Notes: generated by a model from the letters alone, not told the origin. A stretch of 64,000 nt of DNA from an uncultured Bacteroidales bacterium (GCA_944326355.1 CALVDO010000002.1:183171-247170); one strand, 5' to 3'; positions 26,050-36,163 are shown, counted from the stretch's first letter. Numbers and translations are program-made.

Positions 26050-29000
26050 TGGCGGACATATCAGACATAGTAAGAGGGTCGATAAGGCACAAGACGGCGG
26101 TCTATTTCGTGGTGGCCGTCCTCATCGCCTTCGGAATCACCGGACTGGTGAAAATGAACAAGGACGAGTTCCCGTCGTTCGAGCTTAAGAACGGCCTTAT
26201 AGTCGGAGTCTACCCTGGGGCAGATGCCGCCGAGGTGGAGGCCAGGCTGACCAAGCCGCTCGAGGAGGTGCTTTTCTCTTTTTCGGAGATCAGCCGGGAG
26301 AACACCGCATCCTATTCGAAGAACGGGATATGCTACATATACACCGATCTGACCACTCCGGCCGCGACAAAGAACGAGGTGTGGTCGAAGATAAAGCTGA
26401 AGCTCGACGCCACGAAACAGACGCTCCCTGCCGGGGTGCTTGCGGTGGCGGTTATGGACGACTTCAGCGCGGTGTCTTCGCTTCTGATAGCTCTGGAGTC
26501 TGAGGACAAGGGCTATGGCGAGCTCAAGGGCTATGCGGATGAGCTGAGCTACCGGCTCAGGGAGATTCCGGATCTGGCCAATGTCCGGATTGTGGGGGCT
26601 CAGGATGAGGAGATAGCCGTCACTCTTGACATGGAGCGCATTTCGGCATACGGCATCAGCCCTTCGTCGATAATGCTGGCCTGCCAGACTTCCTCGATGC
26701 AGCCGGTGAGCGGCACTTTCAGCACGGAATACGTCTCGTCGCCGATAAGGGTGGACAACACGGTCGCCTCCGAGAGGGAGATAGCCGACAAGATAATCTA
26801 TTCTGACCCCTCGGGAAGCGTGCTGAGACTCAAGGATGTGGCGAAGATAGAGAGGCGTGTGGCCGAGCCGTCTTCCATCGTGGGCTACAACGGCAACTCT
26901 GCCCTCGTCCTTTCGGTGGAGATGCGTCCGGACAATAATATAGTCGCATTCGGAAAGGAAGTGGACAAGGTGCTCGACTCTTTCGGCAAGACGCTTCCGG
27001 ACAGTGTGAAGTTAAGCAAGATTACTGACCAGCCTCAGGTGGTGAGGATGTCCGTGGTCTCGTTCATCAGGGATCTCGTGATTTCGATGCTCGTGGTCAT
27101 AGTGGTGATGCTTATGCTTTTCCCTATGCGCTCGGCTCTGATAGCGAGCTCCGGCCTGCCGGTCTGCACCGCCGTGACGCTTGCCGTGATGTATCTGACG
27201 GGCATCGACCTCAATACGGTTTCGCTCGCGGCTCTGATCGTAGTGCTCGGAATGATTGTGGATGACTCCATCATCACGATGGACGGGTACATGGACAAGC
27301 TCGGCAAGGGCCTTTCGAGGACGGATGCCGCATGTGCAAGCGCAAAGGAGCTGATTCTGCCGATGTGCACGTCGACTTTTGCCATAGGGCTCATGCTTTT
27401 CCCTATAAAAGGGCTGATCTCCGGCTATCTCGGCGATTTCGTCTCCACTTTCCCGTGGGTGATAGCCGTAGCGCTGTTCTCATCCCTCGCTTATGCCGTA
27501 TTTGTCGTGCCGTCCCTTGAGGTGCGCTACATAAAGAGCCACACGGCATCCGGAAAAAATTTCTTTGTCCGCGGCCAGACAGCATTTTTCAACGGGATGC
27601 AGAAAGGTTATGAGGTGCTGCAGAGCGCGTGCTTCAGGCATCCGAAGATTACGATTCTCATCGGTGTGCTGACTGTGGTGCTCGGCATAGTGATGTTCCT
27701 CAACGTCAATGTGCAGATGATGCCTAAGGCCGCGAGGGAATGCTTCGTCGTCGAGATTTATCTCGAAAGCGGTTCGGGTCTGGACAAGACGAAGGCAGTC
27801 AGCGATTCTCTGCAGAAGATTCTCCTGAAGGACAGGAGGGTGGAGTCCGTGACCGCGTTCGTCGGCACGAGTTCGCCCCGCTTCCATGCCACTTATGCCC
27901 CGCAGACTCCGTCGCCGGATTTCGCGCAGTTCATAGTGAATACGGTGTCGACGAAGGCGACCGAGGCTGTGCTGAGAGATTATGAGTCGAAGTATCAGCA
28001 TTATTTCACCAATGCCATCGTACGCTTCAAGCAGATGGACTATCAGGCCGTGTCCGCTCCTGTGGAAGTCAAGATTTCGGGCTCTGACTATGCTGTGATA
28101 CAGTCTGTTGCGGACTCGATAAAACATTTCATGTATTGCAGTCTTGATGACAGGCTGCAGTGGATACATACGAGCGGCGAGGGAATGTCGTCGTTTGTGG
28201 AGGTGCGTCTCGATCCCGATGAGTCGTCCCGTCTCGGAGTGAACAGGTCAATGCTCTCGCTGTCGCTTGCCGGAGCGTTCAATTCCCTGCCTGTGGCCAC
28301 TCTGTGGGAGGGGGACGTGAAGATCCCGGTCAACCTCTACAGCAAGTCGGTTTCTGATACGATGACTTATGACGCGGTGTCGGGCCAGATGGTCGCCTCG
28401 TCCCTGCCCGGCGTCTCGGTGCCGCTCAGGCAGGTGGCCGACATCGTTCCTGAATGGCGGCCGGAGACTTACTCGAGGACAGGAGGAGTGGAGACCGTCA
28501 CTGTCGGAGCCGACATGAAGTACGGATGCAGCCAGCCGGACGCGATGAAGTCCATAAAGCGGTACATAAAGCATGAGATAGAGCCGTATCTTCCCGAGGA
28601 CGTCACCATCACTTACGGAGGACTCTCCTCGATGAACAGCGACGTCGCTCCCGAGATTCTTCTCTCGTTCATCTGTGCTGTGGGGATTCTGTTCATTTTC
28701 CTGCTGATACATTTCAAGAAGATTTCGGTCTCCGTGCTTACCCTCGTGCTGAGCTCGCTGTGCCTGTTCGGCTCGTTCTTCGGACTCTGGGTCTTCGGCC
28801 TGGACTTCGGCCTGACGTCAGTGCTCGGTCTGATCAGCGTGGTGGGAATCATCGTCCGCAACGGCATCCTGATGTTCGAGTATGCCGAGGAGCTGCGCTT
28901 CGTCAAGGGCTGGGACGTCAAGTCTGCTTCAATCGAGGCCGGAAAGCGGAGGATGAGGCCGATATTCCTCACTTCAAGCGCCACGGCTCTCGGCGTGCTG

Positions 29001-29159
29001 CCGATGATAATAGCCGGAGACGCGCTATGGATGCCTATGGGTGTGGTCATCTGTTTCGGAACGATGCTGACCATAGTGCTCATAACCCTTATAATGCCTG
29101 TCTCGTACTGGCAGCTGTTCAAAAATTCAAGACAGGAGGTGCCGTCAAATGAAAAATAA
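26049..29159 (+). CDS. RND efflux permease, AcrB/HAE1-type
   Basis: Inner-membrane proton-driven pump of 1036 residues from ATG 26049 (a GTG at 26046 is also possible). Twelve-helix RND plan: TM1 near residues 15-35 (AVYFVVAVLIAFGITGL), a large periplasmic loop, TM2-6 with the proton-relay Asp pair VDDSII (Asp405/Asp406), a second loop, and TM7-12 with IIVRNGILMFEYAEEL. The ends overlap the adaptor upstream and the TolC-type channel downstream (11 bases). Substrate unknown; the family exports drugs, bile salts or lipids. Confidence 0.95.
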   Translation: MADISDIVRGSIRHKTAVYFVVAVLIAFGITGLVKMNKDEFPSFELKNGLIVGVYPGADAAEVEARLTKPLEEVLFSFSEISRENTASYSKNGICYIYTDLTTPAATKNEVWSKIKLKLDATKQTLPAGVLAVAVMDDFSAVSSLLIALESEDKGYGELKGYADELSYRLREIPDLANVRIVGAQDEEIAVTLDMERISAYGISPSSIMLACQTSSMQPVSGTFSTEYVSSPIRVDNTVASEREIADKIIYSDPSGSVLRLKDVAKIERRVAEPSSIVGYNGNSALVLSVEMRPDNNIVAFGKEVDKVLDSFGKTLPDSVKLSKITDQPQVVRMSVVSFIRDLVISMLVVIVVMLMLFPMRSALIASSGLPVCTAVTLAVMYLTGIDLNTVSLAALIVVLGMIVDDSIITMDGYMDKLGKGLSRTDAACASAKELILPMCTSTFAIGLMLFPIKGLISGYLGDFVSTFPWVIAVALFSSLAYAVFVVPSLEVRYIKSHTASGKNFFVRGQTAFFNGMQKGYEVLQSACFRHPKITILIGVLTVVLGIVMFLNVNVQMMPKAARECFVVEIYLESGSGLDKTKAVSDSLQKILLKDRRVESVTAFVGTSSPRFHATYAPQTPSPDFAQFIVNTVSTKATEAVLRDYESKYQHYFTNAIVRFKQMDYQAVSAPVEVKISGSDYAVIQSVADSIKHFMYCSLDDRLQWIHTSGEGMSSFVEVRLDPDESSRLGVNRSMLSLSLAGAFNSLPVATLWEGDVKIPVNLYSKSVSDTMTYDAVSGQMVASSLPGVSVPLRQVADIVPEWRPETYSRTGGVETVTVGADMKYGCSQPDAMKSIKRYIKHEIEPYLPEDVTITYGGLSSMNSDVAPEILLSFICAVGILFIFLLIHFKKISVSVLTLVLSSLCLFGSFFGLWVFGLDFGLTSVLGLISVVGIIVRNGILMFEYAEELRFVKGWDVKSASIEAGKRRMRPIFLTSSATALGVLPMIIAGDALWMPMGVVICFGTMLTIVLITLIMPVSYWQLFKNSRQEVPSNEK

Positions 29160-30657
29160 GTTCATGTCATTTATTTCCATGGGAGCCGGCAACTACATGC
29201 TGCTGTCCTTGTTCCTGTCGGTGCTTGTACCGGCAGACATGGTCGCGCAGGAGGTCCGTGAGACTGCCGCAGCGGCGAAGGAGGCTTCCTCTGCGCCTGT
29301 CGATACGTGCGCCGTTGAGGCGGGCTCCGCTCCTGAGATGGATCTCTCGCTCGAGGACTGCCGCCGGCTGGCTCTCGAGAACAGGGCAGATCTGCTCAAC
29401 GCCACTCTTGACGTCTATGCCGCGAGGGCGCAGAAGCAGGAGGCTCTGGCTGAATACTTCCCCAAAGTGTCGGTAAACGCCTTCACTTTCTATGCCTTTG
29501 ATCCTATGCTCGAGCTTGGGGTCACGGACATCTTCGGCAAGTCGGACTTCAGCTACAATCTGCAGAACATAATCAGCTCGCTGGCGCATCAGATGGGCTT
29601 TGATCCTGTCTATTCGACCCTCGAGAGGGGAGTGTCGGCGACAGTGTCGGTGATGCAGCCTGTCTATGCCGGAGGCAGGATAGTCAACGGAAACCGGCTT
29701 GCCTCTCTCGGAGTCGAGGCGGCAGGCCTGCAGCGCAACATCCGAGAGCGGACAGCCGGGGAAGAGGTGGAGAAAGAGTATTGGCAGGTGATCTCGCTGG
29801 AGGAGAAGATGAAGACGCTTGACGGGCTCCAGGAGCTCGTGGACACGCTCTACAAGGATGTCAGTTCGGCCTGTGCGGCAGGACTCGCCACAGAGAACGA
29901 TCTGCTTCAGGTCAAGCTCAAGAGGAATGAGCTGCGTTCCGGAAAGATTCAGGTGAGGAACGGCATACGGCTCGCCAAGATGAATCTCTTTAATTCGATA
30001 GGAGTGAGATACAACCCGTACAGCACCGTGCCGAACGACTCGATCCCTTACATCGATGACATCCGTCTTACCGACAGGCTGGACTCGCTTGCCGCCCCGG
30101 ACGGCTTCTATCGGCCGGAAGAGGAGGTGGCCGCATCTCTCGACGAGTCACGGCTGCTCGAGATTTCCGTCCAGTCGAAGCGGCTTGAGAAGAAGATGGC
30201 CATGGGCGAGGCTCTTCCGCAGATCGGGGTCGGAGCCTCCTACGGCTATACCGACCTGATCAATGACGGTCGCATGAACGGCGCCGTCTATGCCATGGTC
30301 CGCATCCCTCTTTCCGACTGGGGCAAGACGGCGAGGAAGATGCAGAGATATGACTATCAGCTTCAGAAGGCACAGAACGACAAGGAATATCTCGATGCCC
30401 AGCTGCTGCTTCAGGTGCGCAAGCTGTGGCTCGATCTGGAGGCCGCATGGGACAGGCTTCAGGTGGCAGAGGAGAGTGTAGACGTCGCGCAGGCGAGCGT
30501 GGACAATCTCGGAGCGTACTACAGGGCCGGGATGTCGCCTCTGTCCGAGCTGCTTCAGGCACAGTCGCAGCTGCGTCAGGCCTCGGACGAATACATAGAC
30601 CAGTGCATAGCATATCGGACGGCGCTTCAGGCCTATCTGGACATGACCGGAGAATGA
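29149..30657 (+). CDS. TolC-family outer-membrane efflux channel
   Basis: 502 residues. Signal peptide over ~1-35 (ending DMVAQE). Two OEP repeats, each with long helices and beta strands: first around 64-270 (LSLEDCRRLALENRADLLNATL), second around 320-500 (DESRLLEISVQSKRLEKKMAMG, YAMVRIPLSDWGKTARKMQ). It ends QAYLDMTGE. It completes the tripartite pump begun at 25024, with an 11-base overlap with the permease gene. Confidence 0.93.
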   Translation: MKNKFMSFISMGAGNYMLLSLFLSVLVPADMVAQEVRETAAAAKEASSAPVDTCAVEAGSAPEMDLSLEDCRRLALENRADLLNATLDVYAARAQKQEALAEYFPKVSVNAFTFYAFDPMLELGVTDIFGKSDFSYNLQNIISSLAHQMGFDPVYSTLERGVSATVSVMQPVYAGGRIVNGNRLASLGVEAAGLQRNIRERTAGEEVEKEYWQVISLEEKMKTLDGLQELVDTLYKDVSSACAAGLATENDLLQVKLKRNELRSGKIQVRNGIRLAKMNLFNSIGVRYNPYSTVPNDSIPYIDDIRLTDRLDSLAAPDGFYRPEEEVAASLDESRLLEISVQSKRLEKKMAMGEALPQIGVGASYGYTDLINDGRMNGAVYAMVRIPLSDWGKTARKMQRYDYQLQKAQNDKEYLDAQLLLQVRKLWLDLEAAWDRLQVAEESVDVAQASVDNLGAYYRAGMSPLSELLQAQSQLRQASDEYIDQCIAYRTALQAYLDMTGE

Positions 30658-30677
30658 CCTTCGGACCAATGTCCGGT

Positions 30678-30721
30678 GCAATGTCCGGAGGCCTCAGAAG
30701 CAATGTCCGGAGGCCTCAGAA
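30678..30721. repeat. Two tandem copies of a 22-base repeat
   Basis: A unit beginning GCAATGTCCGGAGGCCTCAG is repeated exactly at 30678-30699 and 30700-30721, with a partial copy (CAATGTCCGG) just upstream at 30667-30676. It lies between the efflux operon and the acyl-CoA ligase gene. GGAGGCCTC within each copy could form a small hairpin; no T tract follows, so I do not call a terminator. Confidence 0.7.
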
Positions 30722-30771
30722 TCTGAATATGAACGAAAATCCGTATATTCGCGTCCAAAGAATCACAGATA

Positions 30772-32646
30772 ATGAATTTTCTCCACAAGAAGCTTCTCAA
30801 ATTGCGGGAGCGCTACATTGACACTCTCGGCAAGCTATATGAATATTCCACAGCCATCTACGAGGACAATATGCTGTCTCGCATGCTTGACTCGGACATG
30901 GGGTACACCTACAGGGAATTCCGCCGGAAGTGCGACGAGATATCCCGACGCCTCTCCCGATACGGGATAGGAGCGGGGGACAGGGTGGCCATACTCGCGC
31001 AGAACATGCCGAACTGGACAGTGGCTATGTTCTCTCTTGTGCCGTTCGGCCGCGTCTCGGTGCCTATTCTTCCGGATTCTTCCGAAAACGAGGTAACGAA
31101 TATCCTCACCCATTCAGGCAGCAAGGCGATATTCATCTCACGGCGTCTGCTGCCGAAGCTCAGCAGGGAGTGCATGGAGAAGATGGTGCTGGTCATCGAC
31201 ATCGAGACTTTCGACATCATCAGGAGGGATGATTCCTCCTTCACCTGCGACGGCAGGGTGCGTCAGCCTCAGCCAGACGACTTGGCCACCATCATCTACA
31301 CCTCCGGAACCACGGGCAACGCCAAAGGCGTGATGCTCAGCCACAGGAATCTGTGTGCCAACATCATTGCCTCTCTTCACGCCCACAAGTGTACCGAGAA
31401 GGACATCTGGCTCTCGATCCTGCCGATGGCCCACACTTATGAGCTCAGCATCGGAGTCCTTTATCCGATATTCTGCGGCGCGTGCGTATGCTACATCCAG
31501 AAACCGCCTACACCGACCGTCCTTCTGTCGGCACTGAAGGAAGTGCGGCCGACCGTCATGCTCTCCGTTCCGATGATCATCGAGAAGATATACCGCAACA
31601 GCGTAGTGCCTACGATAAAGGGCAGCCGTGTGCTCACATGGATGAAGGACAGGATGCCCGGTCTTCTCTGCCGTCTCATCGGCCTGAAGCTCAAGTCCAT
31701 CTTCGGAGGCCGGCTCAAGTTCTTCGGAATCGGCGGAGCGAAGCTCGACACAGGAGTGGAGACATTCCTCAAGCGGGCCCGCTTCCCTTACGCCATAGGC
31801 TACGGTCTTACCGAGACTGCTCCTCTCATCTGTCAGGCCGGCGTGAAATACACCAAGCCGGGCTCGACAGGAGTCGCGGCATACGGAGTGACGGTCAAGC
31901 TGATGAACGTCAACCCGGAGACCGGCGAGGGTGAGATAGTCGTCAAGGGCGACAATGTGATGCTCGGCTATTACAAGGATCCGGAACGCACCCGTTCAGT
32001 GTTCACCGATGACGGCTGGTTCAGGACAAATGACCTTGCCACCGTAGATGAAAAGGGCCGCTATTATATCAGAGGTCGCCTGAGCAATATGATTCTCGGG
32101 CCTTCGGGCGAGAACATCTATCCGGAGGAGATAGAGAACGTCATCAACAACATGGACGAGGTCAACGAATCCATCGTGCTCGAGCGGGACGGCCGTCTCG
32201 TGGCTCTGGTCCAGTTCAACGACAACATCATCGACTGGAATCAGGAAGGCGAGGACCAGTTCTTCGAGAAGTTGGAGGCCCGCAAGCAGGCTATCCTGAG
32301 TTATGTCAACAAGCATGTCAACAAGTTCTCGAAGATCAAGGAGGTCGAGGTGATGAAGGAGCCTTTCGAAAAGACCGCCACCCAGAAGATCCGCCGCTTC
32401 AAATACAAGAAGGACCAGCCCGACATCAACGGCCAGCCCGACGTCAATGGCCGGCCGGATGTCAATGACCGGACTGTTGTCAATGACCGGACGGATGTCA
32501 ACGGCCGGACTGCTGTCGCCGGAGCTGCCGCGCAATCCGCCTCTGACCAATCCGCGGACGGCAAAACCTCCGAAGCAAAGGATTCTGTATCCCAAGCCTC
32601 CGGGAAGGCCTCGGCTGACAAGGGCCCAGACAAGAAATCCGAATAG
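30772..32646 (+). CDS. Long-chain acyl-CoA synthetase (AMP-binding) with repeat tail
   Basis: 624 residues. Adenylate-forming enzyme that activates fatty acids with ATP and CoA. P-loop-like motif IIYTSGTTGNAKG (~174-186), GYGLTETAPLI, and the hinge/C-terminal YYIRGRLSNMILGPSGENIYPEE are all in place. The catalytic part ends near residue 545 with KTATQKIRRFKYKK. After it comes an unusual hydrophilic tail of about 80 residues: six hexapeptide repeats of the PDVNGR type, then an Ala/Ser/Lys-rich end (SADKGPDKKSE). The tail is not part of the usual family fold. A near-consensus -7 element TATATTCG lies at 30744-30751. Confidence 0.9.
   Translation: MNFLHKKLLKLRERYIDTLGKLYEYSTAIYEDNMLSRMLDSDMGYTYREFRRKCDEISRRLSRYGIGAGDRVAILAQNMPNWTVAMFSLVPFGRVSVPILPDSSENEVTNILTHSGSKAIFISRRLLPKLSRECMEKMVLVIDIETFDIIRRDDSSFTCDGRVRQPQPDDLATIIYTSGTTGNAKGVMLSHRNLCANIIASLHAHKCTEKDIWLSILPMAHTYELSIGVLYPIFCGACVCYIQKPPTPTVLLSALKEVRPTVMLSVPMIIEKIYRNSVVPTIKGSRVLTWMKDRMPGLLCRLIGLKLKSIFGGRLKFFGIGGAKLDTGVETFLKRARFPYAIGYGLTETAPLICQAGVKYTKPGSTGVAAYGVTVKLMNVNPETGEGEIVVKGDNVMLGYYKDPERTRSVFTDDGWFRTNDLATVDEKGRYYIRGRLSNMILGPSGENIYPEEIENVINNMDEVNESIVLERDGRLVALVQFNDNIIDWNQEGEDQFFEKLEARKQAILSYVNKHVNKFSKIKEVEVMKEPFEKTATQKIRRFKYKKDQPDINGQPDVNGRPDVNDRTVVNDRTDVNGRTAVAGAAAQSASDQSADGKTSEAKDSVSQASGKASADKGPDKKSE
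32419..32526 (+). repeat. In-frame 18-base tandem repeat (six copies) in the ligase tail
   Basis: Successive 18-base units encode PDINGQ, PDVNGR, PDVNDR, TVVNDR, TDVNGR and TAVAGA. The unit length is a multiple of three, so copy-number changes keep the frame. Confidence 0.85.
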
Positions 32647-32680
32647 TCTCTGCGGCCATTTCTGCCCGGTTGCAATAAAA

Positions 32681-32730
32681 AAAAGGGACGGCGCGGGAAA
32701 GCCATATCGGCTTCCGTGCCGTCCTTCTGT
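32681..32730. terminator. Bidirectional terminator between convergent genes
   Basis: GGACGGC (32686-32692) pairs with GCCGTCC (32718-32724), with a further inner stem. An A run lies before it (32676-32684) and TTCTGTTT after it, so it can serve both the ligase gene and the peptidase gene at 32784. Confidence 0.75.
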
Positions 32731-32783
32731 TTCTGCCGAGTTCAGTTTCTGTCTCGGCCCGTGCCGTTTTTCGGAGGCTTTCG

Positions 32784-35243
32784 TCAGTCGTTGTTCAGCT
32801 GGACGATGTCGGTCTGGTCTGAACGGCTTTCCCCGAGCAGGTATTCGCAGAACCAGTCAGCCATTCTCCAGAAGAAATATTCGTTCATGTCCCCGAATCC
32901 GTGCCTCTGTCCCGGCAGGATGAGCATTCCGAAGCGCTTGTTCGCCCGTATCAGGGCATTGACCACACGGATGGTGTTGGCGGGGTGCACATTGTTGTCC
33001 ATGTCGCCGTGGACGAGCAGAAGATGTCCCTTGAGGTTTGCGGCTATCTCCGGATTGGTGTCTATGTCGTAGACGAATGTCGTGTCTCCCTGCTCAGTCA
33101 CCTTCTCCAGGATGCCGTGATGCTGCTCGCTCCACCATCTGTTGTAGATGCTGTTGTCGTGGTTGCCGGCGCAGGACACCGCAGCCGTGTAGAAGTCGGG
33201 ATATTTGAGAATTGCCGCAGTCGACATGAAGCCTCCGCCCGAATGCCCGTGTATGCCCACTTTCGTGGCGTCTATCCACGGATATTTGGCCGCAAGCCTC
33301 TGGACGGCGGTCTTCTGGTCCTCAAGTCCGTAGTCGCGCAGGTTGCCGTAGCCGTAGTTGTGATACCACTTCGACCTGTTCGGATGTCCGCCCCTGTTGC
33401 CCACCGTCACCACGATGAATCCCAGCTGCGCGAGTCTGTCCGTGCGGGTCATGCCTTTGCTCCATGAGATGTTGTTCGCCTCGACCTGAGGCCCCGGATA
33501 GACATATTCGATTATCGGGTAGGTCTTCGTCGAGTCGAAGTCGAACGGCTTATACATCACTCCGTAAAGGTCCGTGATGCCGTCTGCTGCCTTCACCGTG
33601 AATCTCTCCGGCAGCCTGTAGCCCGCCTCGAAGAGTCTGGACAGGTCGGCCGTCTCGAGATCGGCTATCTTCTTGCCCGAGGCGCTGTACAGGGCAGAAG
33701 CCGGCACGGCGTCCACTCTGGAGTAGTTGCACACCACATATTCAGCGTCATCGCTTGCCGAAGCCTTCACATCCATGTCCTTCATGTCAATCTGCTTCAG
33801 TCCGCTTCCGTCAAGTCCCACACTGAAGGTGTGCATCTGGTACGGATTCTCGTCCTTGTCGCGGCCGCAGGCGCTGAAGATGATGCGTCCCTTGTCCTCG
33901 TTGACGGCCAGCACGTCCTCCACATGAAAAGCTCCCTCCACGATAGGGTTGGCGAGAGTGCCGTCGGCATTGTATAGATAGAGGTTGGCCCATCCGTTGC
34001 GCTCGGACCACTGTATCAGCTGCTTCCCTCCGTTGACAAGCCTCAGCGGACGATATTCCACATAAGTGTTCATCCTTTCAGAAATGACAGTCCTCGTGGA
34101 GTCCGAATCCAGATCCACCCTGCAGACGTCAAGCCTCTTGAGGTCGCGGCTGAGCCTCCTCAGGTAGAATCCTTCCGCGTCTCCGAGCCATTCTCTCGAA
34201 TAGAATCCGTCGTAGTCGTCCCCGTTCGTGTCGGGCGCCGTCTCAAATTCGATCGTCTGGTCCTTGAATGCGTTGATTTTTACCTGCTTGGAGGTCATGT
34301 CTCCGGCGTTGAACACATAGAGATATTCTTTCGGTCCCGGCTCTCCGGGCATCTGGTATCTGTATGTCTCCAGCGTCGGACGGGGATTGCTCAGCGAATT
34401 GATCACCCACAGCTCCTTTATCGGCCTCATGTCGTATTTCATCGCCGCAAAGGCCTTGGAGTCTGGCGACCACACCAGATAGTACGGGAAGATTCTCTTC
34501 GTCGTGTCGGTCTCGGTCCATCCCATATAGTTGTCTCCTCCCCATCCGAATTCGGGTGTCCCGTCCATGGTTATTCGGTGCTCCACTATCGTGCTGTCCT
34601 TCTCGTCGGCGGCCGCCTTGGCCATGTTCTCCGCGTCCATCCAATAAAGGTTGGCATTCTTGGCGAAGATTCCCATTTTCCCGTCGGGCGACACGTTGGC
34701 CCATTCCGGATATTTCTCCGGCTCCTCCTGTCCCGTAATGTCCTTCAGCTTTCTGGTCTGCAGGTCGTATTCGAAGGTGAACATCCTGTTTTTCCCGAAT
34801 CTTCTTATGCGGAGCGAATCGGTCTCCGGGACACTGCTCTTTATCCTGAAGATGAATCTGCTGTCGTCCTTCAGCTCCAGCTCCTGCAGAGGAAGATGCT
34901 GAGCGTCAAACGGGTCTCGCACCGTCGCGGTGATTTCCATCGCGAGCTTCTCCATGTCGAACAGGGGCTCTTTCCTGCCCGTTTTGGCGTCCACAATCCA
35001 GTACGAGCTTCCCTCCGGAGTGTCCCACCTGTACCAGAATCTGTCCGAGTCCCTGAACCAGTGCGGCTTGATCTCGGTCGAGAACACCATGCCTGCGATC
35101 TTCTTCTGCGAAAATCTTTCCGCAAGCTCATAGTTCGGCCTGCTGCCGTCACCTGTCCTGTCTGCTGTCTCGGCCCGTGCCGCCGAGGATATGGCCCACG
35201 ATGCGATAAGGGCTGCTGAAATGGCTGTAATTGCTTTTTTCAT
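32784..35243 (-). CDS. S9-family prolyl/dipeptidyl-peptidase (DPP IV-like)
   Basis: 819 residues from the preferred ATG at 35243, where a signal peptide begins (KKAITAISAALIASWAISSAARA). A longer frame to 35336 adds an implausible charged leader. The N-terminal two-thirds is a beta-propeller (DPPIV_N type, e.g. YYLVWSPDSKAFAAMKYD). The C-terminal alpha/beta hydrolase carries the triad: about Ser668 (GHSGGG), Asp749 (HGDMDNNVH) and His781 (GQRHGF). It releases Xaa-Pro or similar dipeptides outside the cytoplasm. It lies 106 bases after the RsiV-like gene on the same strand and is probably co-transcribed. A 13-base direct repeat (TCTTAAATGCAGC at 35252 and 35274) lies in the gap. Confidence 0.92.
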   Translation of the reverse strand: MKKAITAISAALIASWAISSAARAETADRTGDGSRPNYELAERFSQKKIAGMVFSTEIKPHWFRDSDRFWYRWDTPEGSSYWIVDAKTGRKEPLFDMEKLAMEITATVRDPFDAQHLPLQELELKDDSRFIFRIKSSVPETDSLRIRRFGKNRMFTFEYDLQTRKLKDITGQEEPEKYPEWANVSPDGKMGIFAKNANLYWMDAENMAKAAADEKDSTIVEHRITMDGTPEFGWGGDNYMGWTETDTTKRIFPYYLVWSPDSKAFAAMKYDMRPIKELWVINSLSNPRPTLETYRYQMPGEPGPKEYLYVFNAGDMTSKQVKINAFKDQTIEFETAPDTNGDDYDGFYSREWLGDAEGFYLRRLSRDLKRLDVCRVDLDSDSTRTVISERMNTYVEYRPLRLVNGGKQLIQWSERNGWANLYLYNADGTLANPIVEGAFHVEDVLAVNEDKGRIIFSACGRDKDENPYQMHTFSVGLDGSGLKQIDMKDMDVKASASDDAEYVVCNYSRVDAVPASALYSASGKKIADLETADLSRLFEAGYRLPERFTVKAADGITDLYGVMYKPFDFDSTKTYPIIEYVYPGPQVEANNISWSKGMTRTDRLAQLGFIVVTVGNRGGHPNRSKWYHNYGYGNLRDYGLEDQKTAVQRLAAKYPWIDATKVGIHGHSGGGFMSTAAILKYPDFYTAAVSCAGNHDNSIYNRWWSEQHHGILEKVTEQGDTTFVYDIDTNPEIAANLKGHLLLVHGDMDNNVHPANTIRVVNALIRANKRFGMLILPGQRHGFGDMNEYFFWRMADWFCEYLLGESRSDQTDIVQLNND

Positions 35244-35349
35244 CTGATTTATCTTAAATGCAGCTTTTATGTGTCTTAAATGCAGCGAAGCCTTCGCCTC
35301 ATGCGTGTCCTGTGCATGGTGAAGACTTCGTCTCAAAAAAATGTGCCCG

Positions 35350-36111
35350 CTATCTGAGAATGCCGTCGAGCTCGTCCCACGGAATGGTGATGCGGATCAC
35401 CCCCATCGAGTACGGTGCTATCTCATATTGATTATAAATATATGTCACCCCGTCGTCTGAAAGGCGGAAGTTGCCGTTCGGCCCGATCTCCCTCAGAAAC
35501 ATCATCGAAGTGTCAGCGGGGCTCTCCAGCGACTCCGGAAGATGGGCCGAGAGCAGCTTCGTCAGTCTCGCCTCGTACCCCTCCCTGAAGAAGTCGCATT
35601 CTCCGATTGCCTCACCGCTCTTCATGTCGAAGTTGTATGACGTCTCGGACGACATCCCGTGCGCACCTCCTCGGTAGGAGTATCTGGAGACAGTGTAGGA
35701 AAGAGTCTTTCCTTCCCATGTGTCCGCCTCTCCTGCGACCATGTCCTCCCAGCTCATCATCGAGCCCGCCAGCTCTTCCCTGTCGAGCATCGGAAGATTC
35801 TCCGCCCGGTATTCTTCGGTCAGATCGTTTCTGTATGCCTGCATAGCGGTCTCCGGAGGCATTCCGGCATACTCCTCTCCGAAGAGGGCCTCGGTTATCG
35901 CCGACGACATCTTCAGCATCGCCTGCTCTTTCAGTCCGGCCGCCGGATATTCGGCCGAGATGTCGATCTTAAGCGAGTCTTCCCTTCCTTCAGTGAGCGC
36001 GAAGCTTCCCCGGAAGCTGATTTCCTGAGTACTGAATCCGCCGCCGCACGATGCGAGCGAAAGGGCGGCCCCGAGAGCCGCCGCGCGGAGGATGAACGTC
36101 TTTTTCATCAT
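35350..36111 (-). CDS. DUF3298/DUF4163 lipoprotein, RsiV-like
   Basis: 253 residues. Lipobox LASC (about Cys22). Middle part (~35-150) is the DUF4163-like region with LKIDISAEYP. The C-terminal DUF3298 region contains YSYRGGAHGMS and ends with YNQYEIAPYSMGVIRITIPW, the best-conserved stretch of the family. RsiV of Bacillus (an anti-sigma factor that binds lysozyme) shares this fold, but Bacteroidetes members lack a cytoplasmic anti-sigma part and their function is not established. Its promoter is the duplicated element at 36164-36274. Confidence 0.85.
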   Translation of the reverse strand: MMKKTFILRAAALGAALSLASCGGGFSTQEISFRGSFALTEGREDSLKIDISAEYPAAGLKEQAMLKMSSAITEALFGEEYAGMPPETAMQAYRNDLTEEYRAENLPMLDREELAGSMMSWEDMVAGEADTWEGKTLSYTVSRYSYRGGAHGMSSETSYNFDMKSGEAIGECDFFREGYEARLTKLLSAHLPESLESPADTSMMFLREIGPNGNFRLSDDGVTYIYNQYEIAPYSMGVIRITIPWDELDGILR

Positions 36112-36163
36112 CTGATGGACTTTTTCGTTTAACTGGCCGTCAACTGACGGTTTTCATATCTTG

